Below are positions 16,106-25,489 of a DNA stretch of 64,000 nt, in pieces. Below the pieces are notes generated by a model, which did no database searches, had not been told where the DNA came from, and was given only the letters and a program-made list of their open reading frames with translations. Location of the stretch: positions 24,381-88,380 of the forward strand of contig JAJONL010000004.1 in assembly GCA_021323395.1 (NCBI GenBank). Direction: 5' to 3'. The first letter of the stretch is position 1. Each line of letters opens with the position of its first letter. Source of the DNA: Nitrospira sp. (lineage in GTDB: Bacteria; Nitrospirota; Nitrospiria; Nitrospirales; Nitrospiraceae). The translations under genes were made by a program, and so were the position numbers.

Positions 16106-18781
16106 CTACTCTCCCGACTGCTGAATCAATTTGGCCACGAGACCGGTCCATCCGGTCTGGTGGCCGGCGCCGATGCCGGCTCCGTTGTCGCCATGGAAAT
16201 ATTCATAGAACAGCACGAGGTCGCGCCAGTGCGGATCCTGTTGAAACTTCTCCGTTCCACCATAGACCGGACGCCTGCCGTCCGGGCCGCGTAGAAAGGT
16301 ATGGGTCAGGCGGCGTGACAACTCGGCCGCCACTTCGGCCAGGTTCAGTTTCTTCCCGGATCCCGTGGGATATTCCACGGTAAAGGTATCGCCCAAGAAG
16401 TAGTGAAACTTCTGCAGGGATTCGATCAGTAGATAATTCACCGGAAACCATATGGGCCCTCGCCAATTCGAATTGCCTCCGAAGAGACCGGTGGTGGACT
16501 CAGCCGGTTGGTACTCGACGCGATAGTCCATCCCCACCGAGGAGAACACGTAAGGGTGATCCTTGTGGTAGCGAGACAAGGCCCTCACGCCATGATGTGA
16601 CAAGAATTCGTTTTCATCCAACATGTACCGCAGCACCTTGGTCAGCCGACGGCGGTTCACGAGCGACAAGAATCGACGCACCCCTCCATCGTGCGAGTGG
16701 GTTTCGACGTGGAGGCTGAAGTCGGGCCGGTTTTCAAGGAACCATTGCATGCGGTGCTTGAAGCGCGGCAGCTGATCGATCAGTTCGGAATCCAACGTCT
16801 CCACGGCAAACAACGGAATCAGCCCGACCATCGATCGAAGTTTCAAGGGAAACGTCTTTCCATCAGGCAAATGGAGCACATCATAATAAAAGCCGTCCTC
16901 CTTGTTCCACAATTCGATCTGCTCATTGCCGATGTTGTTCATCGCCCGGCAGATGTAGACGAAATGCTCGAAAAATTTACTCGCCACATCCTCATACGCG
17001 CGGTCTTCCCGCGCCAGTTCGAGCGCGATGGACAACATGTTGAGGCAATACATCCCCATCCAACTGGTCGCGTCGGACTGCTCGATGTGCCCGCCGGTCG
17101 GGAGGGGTTTGCTCCGGTCGAAGACGCCGATATTGTCCAAGCCGAGGAACCCGCCTTGGAAAATATTCTTTCCCTCGGCATCCTTCCGATTCACCCACCA
17201 GGTGAAGTTCAACAGGAGCTTGTGAAACACGCGTTCCAGGAACAGGCGGTCTCCGACGCCTTTGCGTTTCTTTTCGATCTTATAGACGCGCCAGGCCGCC
17301 CAGGCATGCACCGGCGGATTGACATCCCCCAATGCCCATTCATAGGCCGGGATCTGCCCGTTGGGATGCATGTACCATTCACGCAGCATCAGCACGAGCT
17401 GATCCTTGGCAAATCGTGAATCCACGAGTGCGATCGGCAGGCAGTGGAATGCGAGGTCCCAGGCTGCGTACCAAGGGTATTCCCACTTATCCGGCATGGA
17501 AATGACATCCGCATTGTAGAGATGCGTCCAGTCGCTATTCCTTCCGCGCAGTCGTTCCGGAGGCGGCTCCGGTCCGGAAGGATCCCCCTTGAGCCAGCGA
17601 TCGACATCATAATAATAGAATTGTTTATTCCACAGCAGGCCGGCGAAGGCTTGTCGCTGCACCATGCGCGCATCCTCAGACACATCAGCAGGCGCCAGTC
17701 CCGCATAAAACTCATCGGCCTCCTTGATCCGTTCTGCGAAGACGGCATCGAATGTCGTGGGATCCAGCCCCCCTTCGATCGATCCATTGGTGAACCGCAC
17801 TCGAATGGTCACGGGCTGTCCCGGCATTGCCGAAAGCACATAATGGGCCGCGGCCTTCGATCCGATGTGGCTGGGATTCACGGCTGACTTATCACCGCGG
17901 ACTACGTAGTCATTGATGCCGTCCTTCACATACTGCGCCCCGTCCGCATCGCCATAGAGACGGCGCCGATTGGTTTCGTTTTCCGTAAACAGCAGGTCCG
18001 GCGCGCCTTCGCACAACAGCCGACGCAAGCCGTAATATTCGTGATCAAACTCAACCACGCTCGCGCCGGTAGTCGACTCGCCTTTCCGCATCCGCGGGCG
18101 ACGCTCATCCAGCCCCCACGACCAGGTGTTTCGGAACCAGATGGTGGGTAACAGCGTCAGTTCGGCCGGCTCCGGCCCGCGGTTGATCACGTGAATACGG
18201 AGCAGCAGGTCCTCAGGCGTCGCCTTGGCATATTCCACCGACACATCGAAGTACCGGTTGTCGTCGAAGATGCCAGTATCGAGCAATTCGAATTCGGGAT
18301 CGGTCCGGCTTCGACGGCGGTTCTCTTCGACCAATCGTTCGTAGGGAAAGGCCGCCTGAGGATATTTGTAGAGAAACTTCATGTAGGAATGGGTCGGCGT
18401 GGAGTCGAGGTAAAAGTAATATTCTTTGGGATCTTCCCCGTGGTTCCCTTCATTCCCCGTGAGGCCGAACAGGCGTTCTTTGAGAATAGGATCTCGACCG
18501 TTCCAAAGAGCCAGCGCAAGGCAGATGAACTGATGCCGATCGCAAATTCCGGCGAGGCCGTCTTCGTTCCAGCGATAGGCTTTCGAGCGGGCATGGTCGT
18601 GCGGGACCGCTTCCCAGGCCGTTCCATAGGGGCTGTAATCTTCCCGGACCGTTCCCCAGGCACGCTCACTGACATAGGGACCCCAACGTTTCCAATGTTC
18701 CCGGCGCAGGTCATCTTCATCGAGACGTCGTTGCTCCGCCGATTGAGACGGCACAGGTTTTCCTCTCGGGACGGTCGACAT
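16106..18781 (-). CDS. GH63/MGH1-like glucosidase
   Basis: 891 residues, start ATG 18781 preceded by AGGAGA. The sequence has [36 protein letters not shown] at the N-terminus and, in the C-terminal barrel, [32 protein letters not shown] and [16 protein letters not shown], which mark the bacterial glucosidase group related to GH63 mannosyl-oligosaccharide glucosidases. No signal peptide, so cytoplasmic. It lies directly upstream of the debranching enzyme with a 3-bp gap, suggesting joint use on glycogen-, trehalose- or glucosylglycerate-type compounds; the real substrate is unknown. Confidence 0.85.
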   Translation of the reverse strand: MSTVPRGKPVPSQSAEQRRLDEDDLRREHWKRWGPYVSERAWGTVREDYSPYGTAWEAVPHDHARSKAYRWNEDGLAGICDRHQFICLALALWNGRDPILKERLFGLTGNEGNHGEDPKEYYFYLDSTPTHSYMKFLYKYPQAAFPYERLVEENRRRSRTDPEFELLDTGIFDDNRYFDVSVEYAKATPEDLLLRIHVINRGPEPAELTLLPTIWFRNTWSWGLDERRPRMRKGESTTGASVVEFDHEYYGLRRLLCEGAPDLLFTENETNRRRLYGDADGAQYVKDGINDYVVRGDKSAVNPSHIGSKAAAHYVLSAMPGQPVTIRVRFTNGSIEGGLDPTTFDAVFAERIKEADEFYAGLAPADVSEDARMVQRQAFAGLLWNKQFYYYDVDRWLKGDPSGPEPPPERLRGRNSDWTHLYNADVISMPDKWEYPWYAAWDLAFHCLPIALVDSRFAKDQLVLMLREWYMHPNGQIPAYEWALGDVNPPVHAWAAWRVYKIEKKRKGVGDRLFLERVFHKLLLNFTWWVNRKDAEGKNIFQGGFLGLDNIGVFDRSKPLPTGGHIEQSDATSWMGMYCLNMLSIALELAREDRAYEDVASKFFEHFVYICRAMNNIGNEQIELWNKEDGFYYDVLHLPDGKTFPLKLRSMVGLIPLFAVETLDSELIDQLPRFKHRMQWFLENRPDFSLHVETHSHDGGVRRFLSLVNRRRLTKVLRYMLDENEFLSHHGVRALSRYHKDHPYVFSSVGMDYRVEYQPAESTTGLFGGNSNWRGPIWFPVNYLLIESLQKFHYFLGDTFTVEYPTGSGKKLNLAEVAAELSRRLTHTFLRGPDGRRPVYGGTEKFQQDPHWRDLVLFYEYFHGDNGAGIGAGHQTGWTGLVAKLIQQSGE

Positions 18782-19034
18782 CGAGTCTCTCCTGGTTGGA
18801 CAGGGCACAGGTGGCTTAAACAGGCGCCAGCATGCACCGCGCCCCTGAAAGATTCAACTGAGATTGAAGAGAATGTTTCGAGGGTTTCCAGGAAATGTCG
18901 CGCCAGGGAAGAAGAACTTGCTCACAACCGATGCGCACAGAATTGGAAGACTGAACCGAAATAAGAGTTGACGGGAACCCACATGAGGAAGAGGAAGACA
19001 GGAATGAACCAGGTCTCAGCGGAACGGAAGCCGG

Positions 19035-19220
19035 CTAACTCCAGACGACGGCTTCTTGATTCATGAGGTAATCGATCACCTCTATGCTGTCACGCAACTG
19101 CAGTTGCGCCTGCTCCGACATGGGCAACACCGCACCTAAGAGCTTGCCGGATTCCAGCTCTGCCAAGTTCGGGATCCCGTCGGTGCTGCGCTTCTCAAGA
19201 TCGAATCGAAAACTGGCCAT
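19035..19220 (-). CDS. Small hypothetical protein
   Basis: 61 residues from ATG 19220, which has GGAGGTA 5-6 bp upstream on the minus strand. Soluble, acidic to neutral, no Cys; it looks like two helices (NLAELESGKLLGAVLPMSEQ and LRDSIEVIDYLMNQE). No family recognised. It lies downstream of the beta-helix gene on the same strand, 164 bp away. The spacer 18782-19034 before the glucosidase gene holds nothing I can name. Confidence 0.5.
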   Translation of the reverse strand: MASFRFDLEKRSTDGIPNLAELESGKLLGAVLPMSEQAQLQLRDSIEVIDYLMNQEAVVWS

Positions 19221-19384
19221 GTGGTACCTCCAATGCCTTGTCGGTCGTGGTACAGCAATTCTTGAGCCACTCCGGAAGAATTCAAATGCACCGCGCACAA
19301 TGAAGCATAGCATACGAAGTGCTACGGCCGGACAGCCGACTAACCGCTCAATTTATTCTTGCTTTACCGTCGAGTCTGGCGAGC

Positions 19385-20434
19385 CTAGTGTGACTCGGCA
19401 AGCGGAGGCAGGGCGCCGAGATAGGAAAATTCCCCGATTTTGACGAGCGCCGTATCGGCTCGGAGGCGGAAATCATCGCTCGCGGTGTCAACGAACCGTG
19501 GGTCGACCGTCAAATCGGAATCGGGCTTCAGTTCAGGAGCCGGCTGGCGAGGGGGGCCAGGCCGAAGATAGTTGGATTCAGAGTTCTGCATCGCATTGTA
19601 GGACAATGCCACATGGCTCGAAGGACCCACGACGAATCCATACCGGTTGAGACTCACGATGTTGCCGGACGCTTCATTCTGTGACGTTCCCAAAAACGCC
19701 GCACCTCCGCCGTTTTTCACGAGTGTATTGCCGACCAGCACGGCGCGCGACTGATCATTGACGATCACCGCCTCGAACAGGCTCCTTGTAATGATGTTCC
19801 GTTCAAGGCGAACGCTGGATTTGCCCGCCACGCTGACCCCATGGTCGTTATCATGGATGAAGTTGTCTCGCAGCACCGCCTGAGAATTCGCAAACTGCAC
19901 GCCGGTGGTTTCACTGCCGCCGATGATGCAGTTCTCAATGCGAACATCCTCGACTTGCTGGGTGAACAACATGCCCTTCACCCGCACGTGATGCAGTAGG
20001 ATGCCGTGACCATTGAACATCCCCATCGCATGTCCGCCATGCTCGTTGATGGTGAAACCCGAAATCTCAATATCCGTCGCCCCATAGGGCCATTTGCCGA
20101 CATGGAACACCCCCACCCGTTCTCGTCCCAGGAGGGTCACCTGATCCATACCTGCGCCGATGAGGCGAATCTTTTCTTTGCTGTGGATGGTCACATCTTC
20201 AGCATAGGCTCCCGGCTTGATGAAAATGGTGTCGCCCTTCTTCGCCGCATCCACCGCTTCCTGGATGGAGCGGTATCGGCCGGACCCGTCCAGCGCGACC
20301 ACGATCTGCTGGGCATCGGTTCGAGCCGCCTCGTCGGCCCATAGGGGCGAATGACCCGTGACCCCGAGCAACAGGCACAGGATGACGATGTTCAATAACC
20401 ATTGCATAGCAGGAATGGTCATACCGCCGGGCAT
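19385..20434 (-). CDS. Exported right-handed parallel beta-helix protein
   Basis: 349 residues; ATG 20434 is used but ATG 20407 (MQWLLNIVILC) gives an equally good signal peptide. The mature part opens with GSGRYRSIQEAVDAAKKGDTIFIKPGAYAEDV, the entry rung of pectate-lyase-like/NosD folds. Repeated rungs follow (IRLIGAGMDQVTLLG, IEISGFTINEHGGHAMGM, VRIENCIIGGSETTGVQF, SVRLERNIITRSLFEAVIV, NASGNIV-like turns). No lyase active-site pattern is evident; it may bind polysaccharide or act as a structural periplasmic protein. Divergent from coaE, 59 bp apart. Confidence 0.8.
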   Translation of the reverse strand: MPGGMTIPAMQWLLNIVILCLLLGVTGHSPLWADEAARTDAQQIVVALDGSGRYRSIQEAVDAAKKGDTIFIKPGAYAEDVTIHSKEKIRLIGAGMDQVTLLGRERVGVFHVGKWPYGATDIEISGFTINEHGGHAMGMFNGHGILLHHVRVKGMLFTQQVEDVRIENCIIGGSETTGVQFANSQAVLRDNFIHDNDHGVSVAGKSSVRLERNIITRSLFEAVIVNDQSRAVLVGNTLVKNGGGAAFLGTSQNEASGNIVSLNRYGFVVGPSSHVALSYNAMQNSESNYLRPGPPRQPAPELKPDSDLTVDPRFVDTASDDFRLRADTALVKIGEFSYLGALPPLAESH

Positions 20435-20493
20435 GACGAGAAGTCAATCGGCCACGTTGCTGGAGCAGGCACCCCGTGGTATCTTCCCACCCT

Positions 20494-21096
20494 ATGATTC
20501 TCGTGGGCCTCACCGGCGGAGTCGCGACCGGCAAGAGCACGGTCGCCAAGATGTTCGAACAATGCGGCGCCTATACCATCGATGCCGATCTGCTCGCCCA
20601 CGCGGTCGTTCAACCAGGCAAACCAGCCTGGCGGGCCATCGTCGCAGCGTTCGGCAAAACCCTCCTCAACCCCGATCACACCGTCAATCGCCACGCCCTC
20701 GGCGCCATAGTTTTTCGAAACCCATCCAAGTTGCGCCACCTTGAGCGAATCATCCATCCCCGCGTTGCGCGTGAGCAAGCCAAACTGACCAGACAAGCCG
20801 CTCACCAGGACCCAAAGGCCGTCGTCGTCTACGACGTCCCACTGCTGTTCGAAGCCGGGATCGACAGACGGGTGCGGAAAACCGTGGTCGTGACCGCTGA
20901 TCGCGAAACCCAAATCACCCGCCTTAAAAAACGTAACGGCTTCACCCGCGCAGACGCCATCCGACGCATTCGCTGTCAAATGCCTCTTCAAGAAAAGGCC
21001 GCAGCCGCCGACTATGTCCTTGACGGCACCGCCCCCCGTTCTCGATTGCAGACCCACGTGAAACGCCTCTATCGCGAATTCCGGTCCCTCGCATAG
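20494..21096 (+). CDS. coaE: Dephospho-CoA kinase
   Basis: 200 residues. MILVGLTGGVATGKST is the P-loop (residues 8-16). IDADLLAHAVVQPG, GAIVFRNPSKLRHLERIIHPRV and VVYDVPLLFEAG follow in the order of CoaE, with ITRLKKRNGFTRADAIRRI as the lid. It phosphorylates the 3'-hydroxyl of dephospho-CoA, the last step of CoA synthesis. The ATG at 20494 is preferred over the upstream GTG 20476 because it places the P-loop at the usual distance. trxB follows 43 bp downstream. Confidence 0.95.
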   Translation: MILVGLTGGVATGKSTVAKMFEQCGAYTIDADLLAHAVVQPGKPAWRAIVAAFGKTLLNPDHTVNRHALGAIVFRNPSKLRHLERIIHPRVAREQAKLTRQAAHQDPKAVVVYDVPLLFEAGIDRRVRKTVVVTADRETQITRLKKRNGFTRADAIRRIRCQMPLQEKAAAADYVLDGTAPRSRLQTHVKRLYREFRSLA

Positions 21097-21139
21097 CGGC
21101 CGCTTTTCCCTCGCCGCTTCCATGTGTTAGCATCAGTTC

Positions 21140-22066
21140 ATGCAACATCTTGTCATCATCGGGTCCGGCCCGGCGGGACTCACCGCCGCGCTCTATGCCG
21201 CGCGGGCCAACCTGTCACCGTTGCTCATCGAAGGCTGGCAATCCGGAGGACAGTTGACCACGACGACCGAGGTCGAAAACTTCCCAGGCTTTTCCAAGGG
21301 CATCATGGGCCCTGAATTGATGAAGGAAATGCGCGCTCAGGCGGAACGATTCGGCACGAAATTTTTGACCGGCGACGTCTCGGCCGTCGATCTCAAGGGA
21401 AAACCATTTCGTCTGACCATCGATGGGGAACAACTGGTGGAAACGGCTGCCCTGATCATCGCCACCGGCGCGTCGCCTATTCGCCTCGGACTGCCGAACG
21501 AAGCCCGACTCACGGGACATGGGGTCTCGACCTGCGCCACCTGTGATGGGTATTTTTTCCGCGGCAAGGAGCTGATCGTCGTCGGCGGTGGAGACAGCGC
21601 GGTGGAAGAAGCCATCTTCCTGACCAAATTCGCTCGCCTGGTGACCCTGGTCCACCGGCGGGACAAGCTGCGGGCCTCCAAAATCATGCAGGACCGTGCG
21701 ATGAAAAACGAAAAGATTGCCTTCGCATGGAATTCGGTCGTCGACAATATTCTTGGGCAAGACGTGGTCACCGGGGTCCGGCTTAAGAACATCGTGACGG
21801 GGGCTTCGACCGACTTGCCCTGTGACGGGGTGTTCGTCGCCATCGGGCACCGTCCCAATACGCCTCTCTTCGCTGGCCAACTCGATTTGGATTCGGAGGG
21901 TTATATCCGCACCTTCCAAGGGACCGCGACCAGCGTTGCGGGCGTCTTTGCCGCCGGCGACGTCCAAGACAAGGAGTACCGACAAGCCGTGACCGCCGCC
22001 GGTTCCGGCTGCATGGCCGCCATCGACGCCGAGCGGTTTCTTGAATCAGTTCATCATTCCGTCTAA
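21140..22066 (+). CDS. trxB: Thioredoxin reductase
   Basis: 308 residues of the low-molecular-weight flavoenzyme type. FAD motif IIGSGPAGLTAALYAARA at the N-terminus; active-site CATC at Cys132/Cys135; NADPH motif VVGGGDSAVEEAIFL; and GVFAAGDVQDKEYRQAVTAAGSGCMAA as the second FAD contact. It transfers electrons from NADPH to thioredoxin in the cytoplasm. The last codons (AAIDAERFLESVHHSV) are duplicated in degenerate form 164 bp downstream, see the repeat entries. Confidence 0.95.
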   Translation: MQHLVIIGSGPAGLTAALYAARANLSPLLIEGWQSGGQLTTTTEVENFPGFSKGIMGPELMKEMRAQAERFGTKFLTGDVSAVDLKGKPFRLTIDGEQLVETAALIIATGASPIRLGLPNEARLTGHGVSTCATCDGYFFRGKELIVVGGGDSAVEEAIFLTKFARLVTLVHRRDKLRASKIMQDRAMKNEKIAFAWNSVVDNILGQDVVTGVRLKNIVTGASTDLPCDGVFVAIGHRPNTPLFAGQLDLDSEGYIRTFQGTATSVAGVFAAGDVQDKEYRQAVTAAGSGCMAAIDAERFLESVHHSV

Positions 22067-22179
22067 CTCCTCCACAGAATGCTCAAAATGAGCCTCCAAC
22101 GAAGCCGCAGGCGAGACACATACCGGAAGCGTACCCGCAGGGATACGTTGAGGATTTTGGTGGGTTGAGAACAATATTG

Positions 22180-22230
22180 GCGGCCATTGACGGCAAGCAC
22201 TTTCTTGAATCAGTTCATCATTCCATCTAA
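22180..22230 (+). pseudogene. Vestigial duplicate of the trxB 3' end
   Basis: In one frame this reads AAIDGKHFLESVHHSI then TAA, against AAIDAERFLESVHHSV then TAA at the true end of trxB. It has no start codon or preceding domain and is a by-product of the tandem duplication. Confidence 0.8.
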
Positions 22231-22239
22231 CTCATCCTC

Positions 22240-22361
22240 AGGATGCTCAAAATGGTCGTCCAACGAGGCCGCAGACGAAACAAAACCGGAGACGTACCCT
22301 TGCGGTACGTTGAGGATTTTGGTGAGTTGAGAACGAAGTTGACGGCCATTTTCAGCATCCT
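22240..22361. repeat. Complete 122-bp element with inverted ends (MITE/REP-like)
   Basis: The left end AGGATGCTCAAAATGG (22240-22255) and right end CCATTTTCAGCATCCT (22346-22361) are inverted copies with one mismatch; extended to 21 bp they differ at two positions. An internal perfect hairpin ACGTACC-cttgc-GGTACGT sits at 22292-22310. No coding capacity. Elements with the same ends recur between genes in Nitrospira genomes as far as I recall. It abuts the start of thiI, so transcription between trxB and thiI would carry a long folded RNA. Confidence 0.75.
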
Positions 22362-22371
22362 CTAACCACCC

Positions 22372-23550
22372 ATGCGCTGCGCGATCGTCCACTACCACGA
22401 ACTCGCCCTCAAAGGCCGTAACCGCGATTTCTTTGAACAACGGCTTGTCCGCAATCTGCGGCTGGCGCTGAGAGATTTGCAGATCCGGCGAGTCGAGTCC
22501 CTGCAGGGACGCATCCGGATTACGATCCCCGACCAGATATCCACTGATGCGGTCGCGGAGCGCTTACGTCGGACCTGCGGCGTCGCCAACTTCCTCTTGA
22601 CCGAATCCGTGCCGCTGAATTTGAAGCATCCTGACCTATTGGAGCTCAAGCAGAGGGCGGAACGATTGGTCGCGCTAGAAGATTTTCAGACATTTCGTGT
22701 GACGGCCAAACGGGCGGACAAACGGCTCCCGCTGACCTCCATGGATGTCGAACGCGACATCGGGGGATACCTCTGTGAGGTCACGGGGAAAACCGTCAAA
22801 CTGAAACAACCGGACCTTACCCTCTATATCGAGCTGCTCTCGCACGAAGCTCATGTGGCCGCAAGAAAAATATCGGGGCCCGGAGGCATGCCGGTGGGAA
22901 CGAGCGGGAAAGTGGCCTGCCTGCTCTCCGGCGGAATCGACTCTCCTGTCGCGGCCTACCGCATGATTAAACGCGGCTGCAAAGCAGTCTTCGTACACTT
23001 TTCAGGTCATCCGCTGGTCAGCCGGGCCTCGGAGGAAAAGGTACAGGAACTGGTCCAGTTGCTGACGGCCTATCAATATCATTCACAACTGTACATCGTG
23101 CCGTTCGGTGAGATTCAACGCGACATCGTTGCAAATGCCCCGGCGCCCTTCCGGGTGGTGTTGTACCGGCGGATCATGGTGCGCATTGCGGAAGAATTGG
23201 CGCGGCGTGAGGGCTGCTGGGCCCTCGTCACCGGCGATAGTCTCGGGCAGGTCGCGTCACAAACAGCGGAGAACCTCTCGGTGGTCGAGGAAGCGGCGGA
23301 ACTCCCACTCCTCCGCCCGCTCATCGGCATGGATAAAATTGAGATTACCGAACAGGCGCAACAGCTCGGCAGTTTCACCACCTCGATTGAGCCGGATCAG
23401 GATTGCTGCAAGCTCTTCGTGCCGCTACACCCCAGTACCAGAACCAAGCCGGCAGATATCCATCGGATCGAACGAGGATTGGAAATCAGCACGTTCGTCA
23501 AGCAAGGGCTGGACAAGACCGAGCTGTCCACCTTCACTTTCCCTTCGTAA
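22372..23550 (+). CDS. thiI: tRNA 4-thiouridine synthase ThiI, short form
   Basis: 392 residues. An N-terminal ferredoxin-like domain (MRCAIVHYHELALKGRNRDFF) and THUMP domain (to about residue 167) precede the AANH/PP-loop adenylation domain with SGGIDSPVA at 186-194. DCCKLFVPLHP near residue 345 is conserved in the family. The enzyme activates U8 of tRNA for sulfur insertion. It ends without the C-terminal rhodanese domain of the E. coli protein, as in many Gram-positive and environmental ThiI, so sulfur must come from another carrier. The last 17 bp overlap the convergent SRPBCC gene. Confidence 0.9.
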   Translation: MRCAIVHYHELALKGRNRDFFEQRLVRNLRLALRDLQIRRVESLQGRIRITIPDQISTDAVAERLRRTCGVANFLLTESVPLNLKHPDLLELKQRAERLVALEDFQTFRVTAKRADKRLPLTSMDVERDIGGYLCEVTGKTVKLKQPDLTLYIELLSHEAHVAARKISGPGGMPVGTSGKVACLLSGGIDSPVAAYRMIKRGCKAVFVHFSGHPLVSRASEEKVQELVQLLTAYQYHSQLYIVPFGEIQRDIVANAPAPFRVVLYRRIMVRIAEELARREGCWALVTGDSLGQVASQTAENLSVVEEAAELPLLRPLIGMDKIEITEQAQQLGSFTTSIEPDQDCCKLFVPLHPSTRTKPADIHRIERGLEISTFVKQGLDKTELSTFTFPS

Positions 23551-24127
23551 TCCGATCCAGTGCCTTTTCCCTGACGATACGGAAGTGTGCATTGAGTTCC
23601 CGCTCCATGGCCACGGCCACCAACCAATCGGGCACTATCGTTTCCACCTCGATCAACAGTTCGAATTCCGCCCTCGTCTGATTCCCGTCACCTGCCGGCA
23701 GCAACTTCCAGACTCGATGGTAACGCTTAAAATCGCCGTCCATGAGGTCCGTGACGAGCCCGCCACCGGGCAAACTCTGTGACTCACAGAGCAGTCGCTG
23801 CTCACCGGGCAAGAGCGCATGGGAAATGTAGAGGTCTGTGATCACCCGACCTGCATGGTCCTCAAGATTCGCCAATCGCATCCGGGTCTCAAATAGCTGG
23901 GGCCAATTGCGATAGTCTGACAAGATGGATTGCAGGAGGGCCGGACTGCCCGGGAATAATAACGAGGCAATCGCGCGAACCCCGCCGCCGGGATCCGGCT
24001 TGACCACAAGCGCCTTGAGCGACGGGGCCGAGACGGGATCTTCGGCCCTTGCAACATTCACGGAAGATGACATCAGCCCCATCATGCAGGCGAATGACAG
24101 CGGGAGAAGAACGACAGATCGTGGCAT
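23534..24127 (-). CDS. Exported SRPBCC/START-like protein
   Basis: 197 residues from ATG 24127, where a signal peptide begins (MPRSVVLLPLSFACMMGLMS, cleavage near VARAED). The mature part fits a polyketide cyclase/START helix-grip fold: GVRAIASLLFPGSPALLQSILSDYRNWPQLFE at the start, RLANLEDHAGRVITDLYI strands, and a long C-terminal helix ending VAMERELNAHFRIVREKALDRI. Such domains bind lipids or hydrophobic ligands. The convergent overlap with thiI is 17 bp. Role in the periplasm unknown. Confidence 0.75.
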   Translation of the reverse strand: MPRSVVLLPLSFACMMGLMSSSVNVARAEDPVSAPSLKALVVKPDPGGGVRAIASLLFPGSPALLQSILSDYRNWPQLFETRMRLANLEDHAGRVITDLYISHALLPGEQRLLCESQSLPGGGLVTDLMDGDFKRYHRVWKLLPAGDGNQTRAEFELLIEVETIVPDWLVAVAMERELNAHFRIVREKALDRITKGK

Positions 24128-24382
24128 GGCGGTTTCACAAGAAGCAAAGGCATCGGTAAATCGAATGTCCGGGCGCATCCTGATTGAAGACAGGGCCCGC
24201 ACCAACATCGCCTCCATCCACAAAGCCACGCAAACCATACGTGGGCAAGCGCATCAGGATGACCTCCGGCCATGATGTACAGATTATACTGAGCGGGTCG
24301 TGGTAGTGCGAGAACGGCGAGAAGGAAATGTTTGCAAAGTGACAAGACGGACAAGCGAGATTGAGACGCGAGCCTCGATCGG

Positions 24383-25153
24383 CTACACACCGATTCGAGG
24401 CGCTGCACGAAACACCATCACCACCCCGGACGAGCCACCCTTGTCATCTTGAATCACGGTCACCGTCTCATCGATTCGATGCTCATCCCCTTGGCGACCG
24501 ATCAACAGGAACGGGCGTTGTGCCAGGTCTGACGATTTCCCCATCGCAAGAGCGCGCAAAGCCGGATTCAGAACCGGTCTCTTGCTCTCGGCATCCCAAA
24601 GCACCACAATCTCTTCGACCGGCCTGCCGATGGCCTCCGACTGTAACCACCCGGTCAAACGTTCTGCAGCCGGATTGAGCATCGTGACCTTCCCCTGTGG
24701 ATCGACCGTCATGACGGCGTCTCCCATCGACTGCACCACCGTGTTCAGCCAGCGCCCTCGCTGTTCCGCCATCCTCGATACTCGATGCCGAAAGAGGGCC
24801 AACTCCACCGCCGCGCGCAAATCGCTGCTCACAAACGGCTTAATCAAATACGCCAGCGGCAGCGTCGCTCTCGCCCGTTCGAGCGTCTCCTCATCCGAGA
24901 AGGCCGTCAGATAAATCACCGGAATGGCGTACCGCAACTGGATCGTTCCGGCCGCTTCGATGCCATCCATCGGTCCCTTCAATTTGATGTCCATCAGGAT
25001 CAAGTCCGGTCGGTATTCACCTGCCAGCTGAATCGCCTCGGTCCCGGTAGACACGACCCCGACGACCGAATAACCGAGCGAACGCAGCTGCCGCCGGATG
25101 GCTTCGGCCACCACCACCTCATCGTCGACGATCAGAATCTTTGCGTTCATCAT
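24383..25153 (-). CDS. Response regulator with PAS output domain
   Basis: 256 residues. Residues 1-125 are a receiver domain: ILIVDDE acidic pocket, phosphoacceptor Asp in LILMDIKLKG, Thr in YLTAFSD and Lys in LIKPF. Residues about 135-250 form a PAS domain (VVQSMGDAVMTVDPQGKVTMLNPAAERLTG) preceded by a short signalling helix. There is no DNA-binding or catalytic domain, so it would act through protein contacts, for example by relaying to a kinase. No partner kinase lies adjacent, but two histidine kinases are encoded within 13 kb. Confidence 0.85.
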   Translation of the reverse strand: MMNAKILIVDDEVVVAEAIRRQLRSLGYSVVGVVSTGTEAIQLAGEYRPDLILMDIKLKGPMDGIEAAGTIQLRYAIPVIYLTAFSDEETLERARATLPLAYLIKPFVSSDLRAAVELALFRHRVSRMAEQRGRWLNTVVQSMGDAVMTVDPQGKVTMLNPAAERLTGWLQSEAIGRPVEEIVVLWDAESKRPVLNPALRALAMGKSSDLAQRPFLLIGRQGDEHRIDETVTVIQDDKGGSSGVVMVFRAAPRIGV

Positions 25154-25489
25154 GCCGTAACCAGAGACACTACCCCGGCGGATGACTGTGTGGGTGTCAT
25201 CCAGAATACCTTCCGGCTGGTACGAAACAAGGTGCCCATGCTCCCAGAGTCACATTACGCACCTGTCGACACGGTCCTCATCCGGAGAAAGTAACGCAAC
25301 TAACATGCCACCCCAGGCCATCAGTATTGTCGTCATGTTATGAAACAGGAGGCCCATGTGCGGCCATACAGCGCCGGTGGTTTTTGCACAATGCCTGGAC
25401 AGAAATAGAGGACAGGAAGTGGAAGGAGCCGGTTCGCCCCAACCACTACGGCTGTGTTAGCATGCCACTTTTCAAAGGAGCACATTCGG
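25154..25489. other. 336-bp spacer without a clear gene
   Basis: Lies between divergently oriented genes, so it should hold both promoters, but I see no convincing hexamer pair. A 34-codon frame from ATG 25356 follows CAGGAGG at only 3 bp and is probably chance. Nothing else can be supported. Confidence 0.5.

Larger units (their letters stand above)
22037..22361. repeat. Tandem duplication: trxB tail plus intergenic element
   Basis: Two units with a 164-bp period. The 24 bases 22037-22060 (end of trxB) are identical to 22201-22224, and each is followed by a related intergenic element: copy A from about 22075 and copy B at 22240-22361. Shared blocks include GCTCAAAATG, CGTACCC, TACGTTGAGGATTTTGGTG and GTTGAGAAC. 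Copy A lacks the right-hand inverted end because it runs directly into the duplicated trxB tail; the junction GGCGGCCATTGACGGC shares the GCCAT of both parents, which suggests a microhomology-mediated duplication. The 305-bp spacer between trxB and thiI is fully explained by this structure. Confidence 0.85.

Noticed and set aside
16691..17419. 242-codon plus-strand frame opposite the glucosidase gene
   Set aside because: Shadow of a conserved enzyme gene; no ribosome binding site and no family features.
21215..21985. 256-codon minus-strand frame opposite trxB
   Set aside because: Antisense shadow of the conserved trxB sequence with no family features.
22037..22361. Possible two-unit CRISPR-like array
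   Set aside because: Only two units, with a 164-bp period and long diverged segments including a trxB tail; no short regular repeats and no cas genes.
22210..22440. Minus-strand frame of 76 codons across the repeat and the start of thiI
   Set aside because: Runs through a non-coding inverted-end element and the thiI N-terminus; amino-acid sequence has no motif.
25356..25460. 34-codon frame with CAGGAGG upstream
   Set aside because: Spacing to the ATG is only 3 bp, the sequence has no motif and nothing supports translation.
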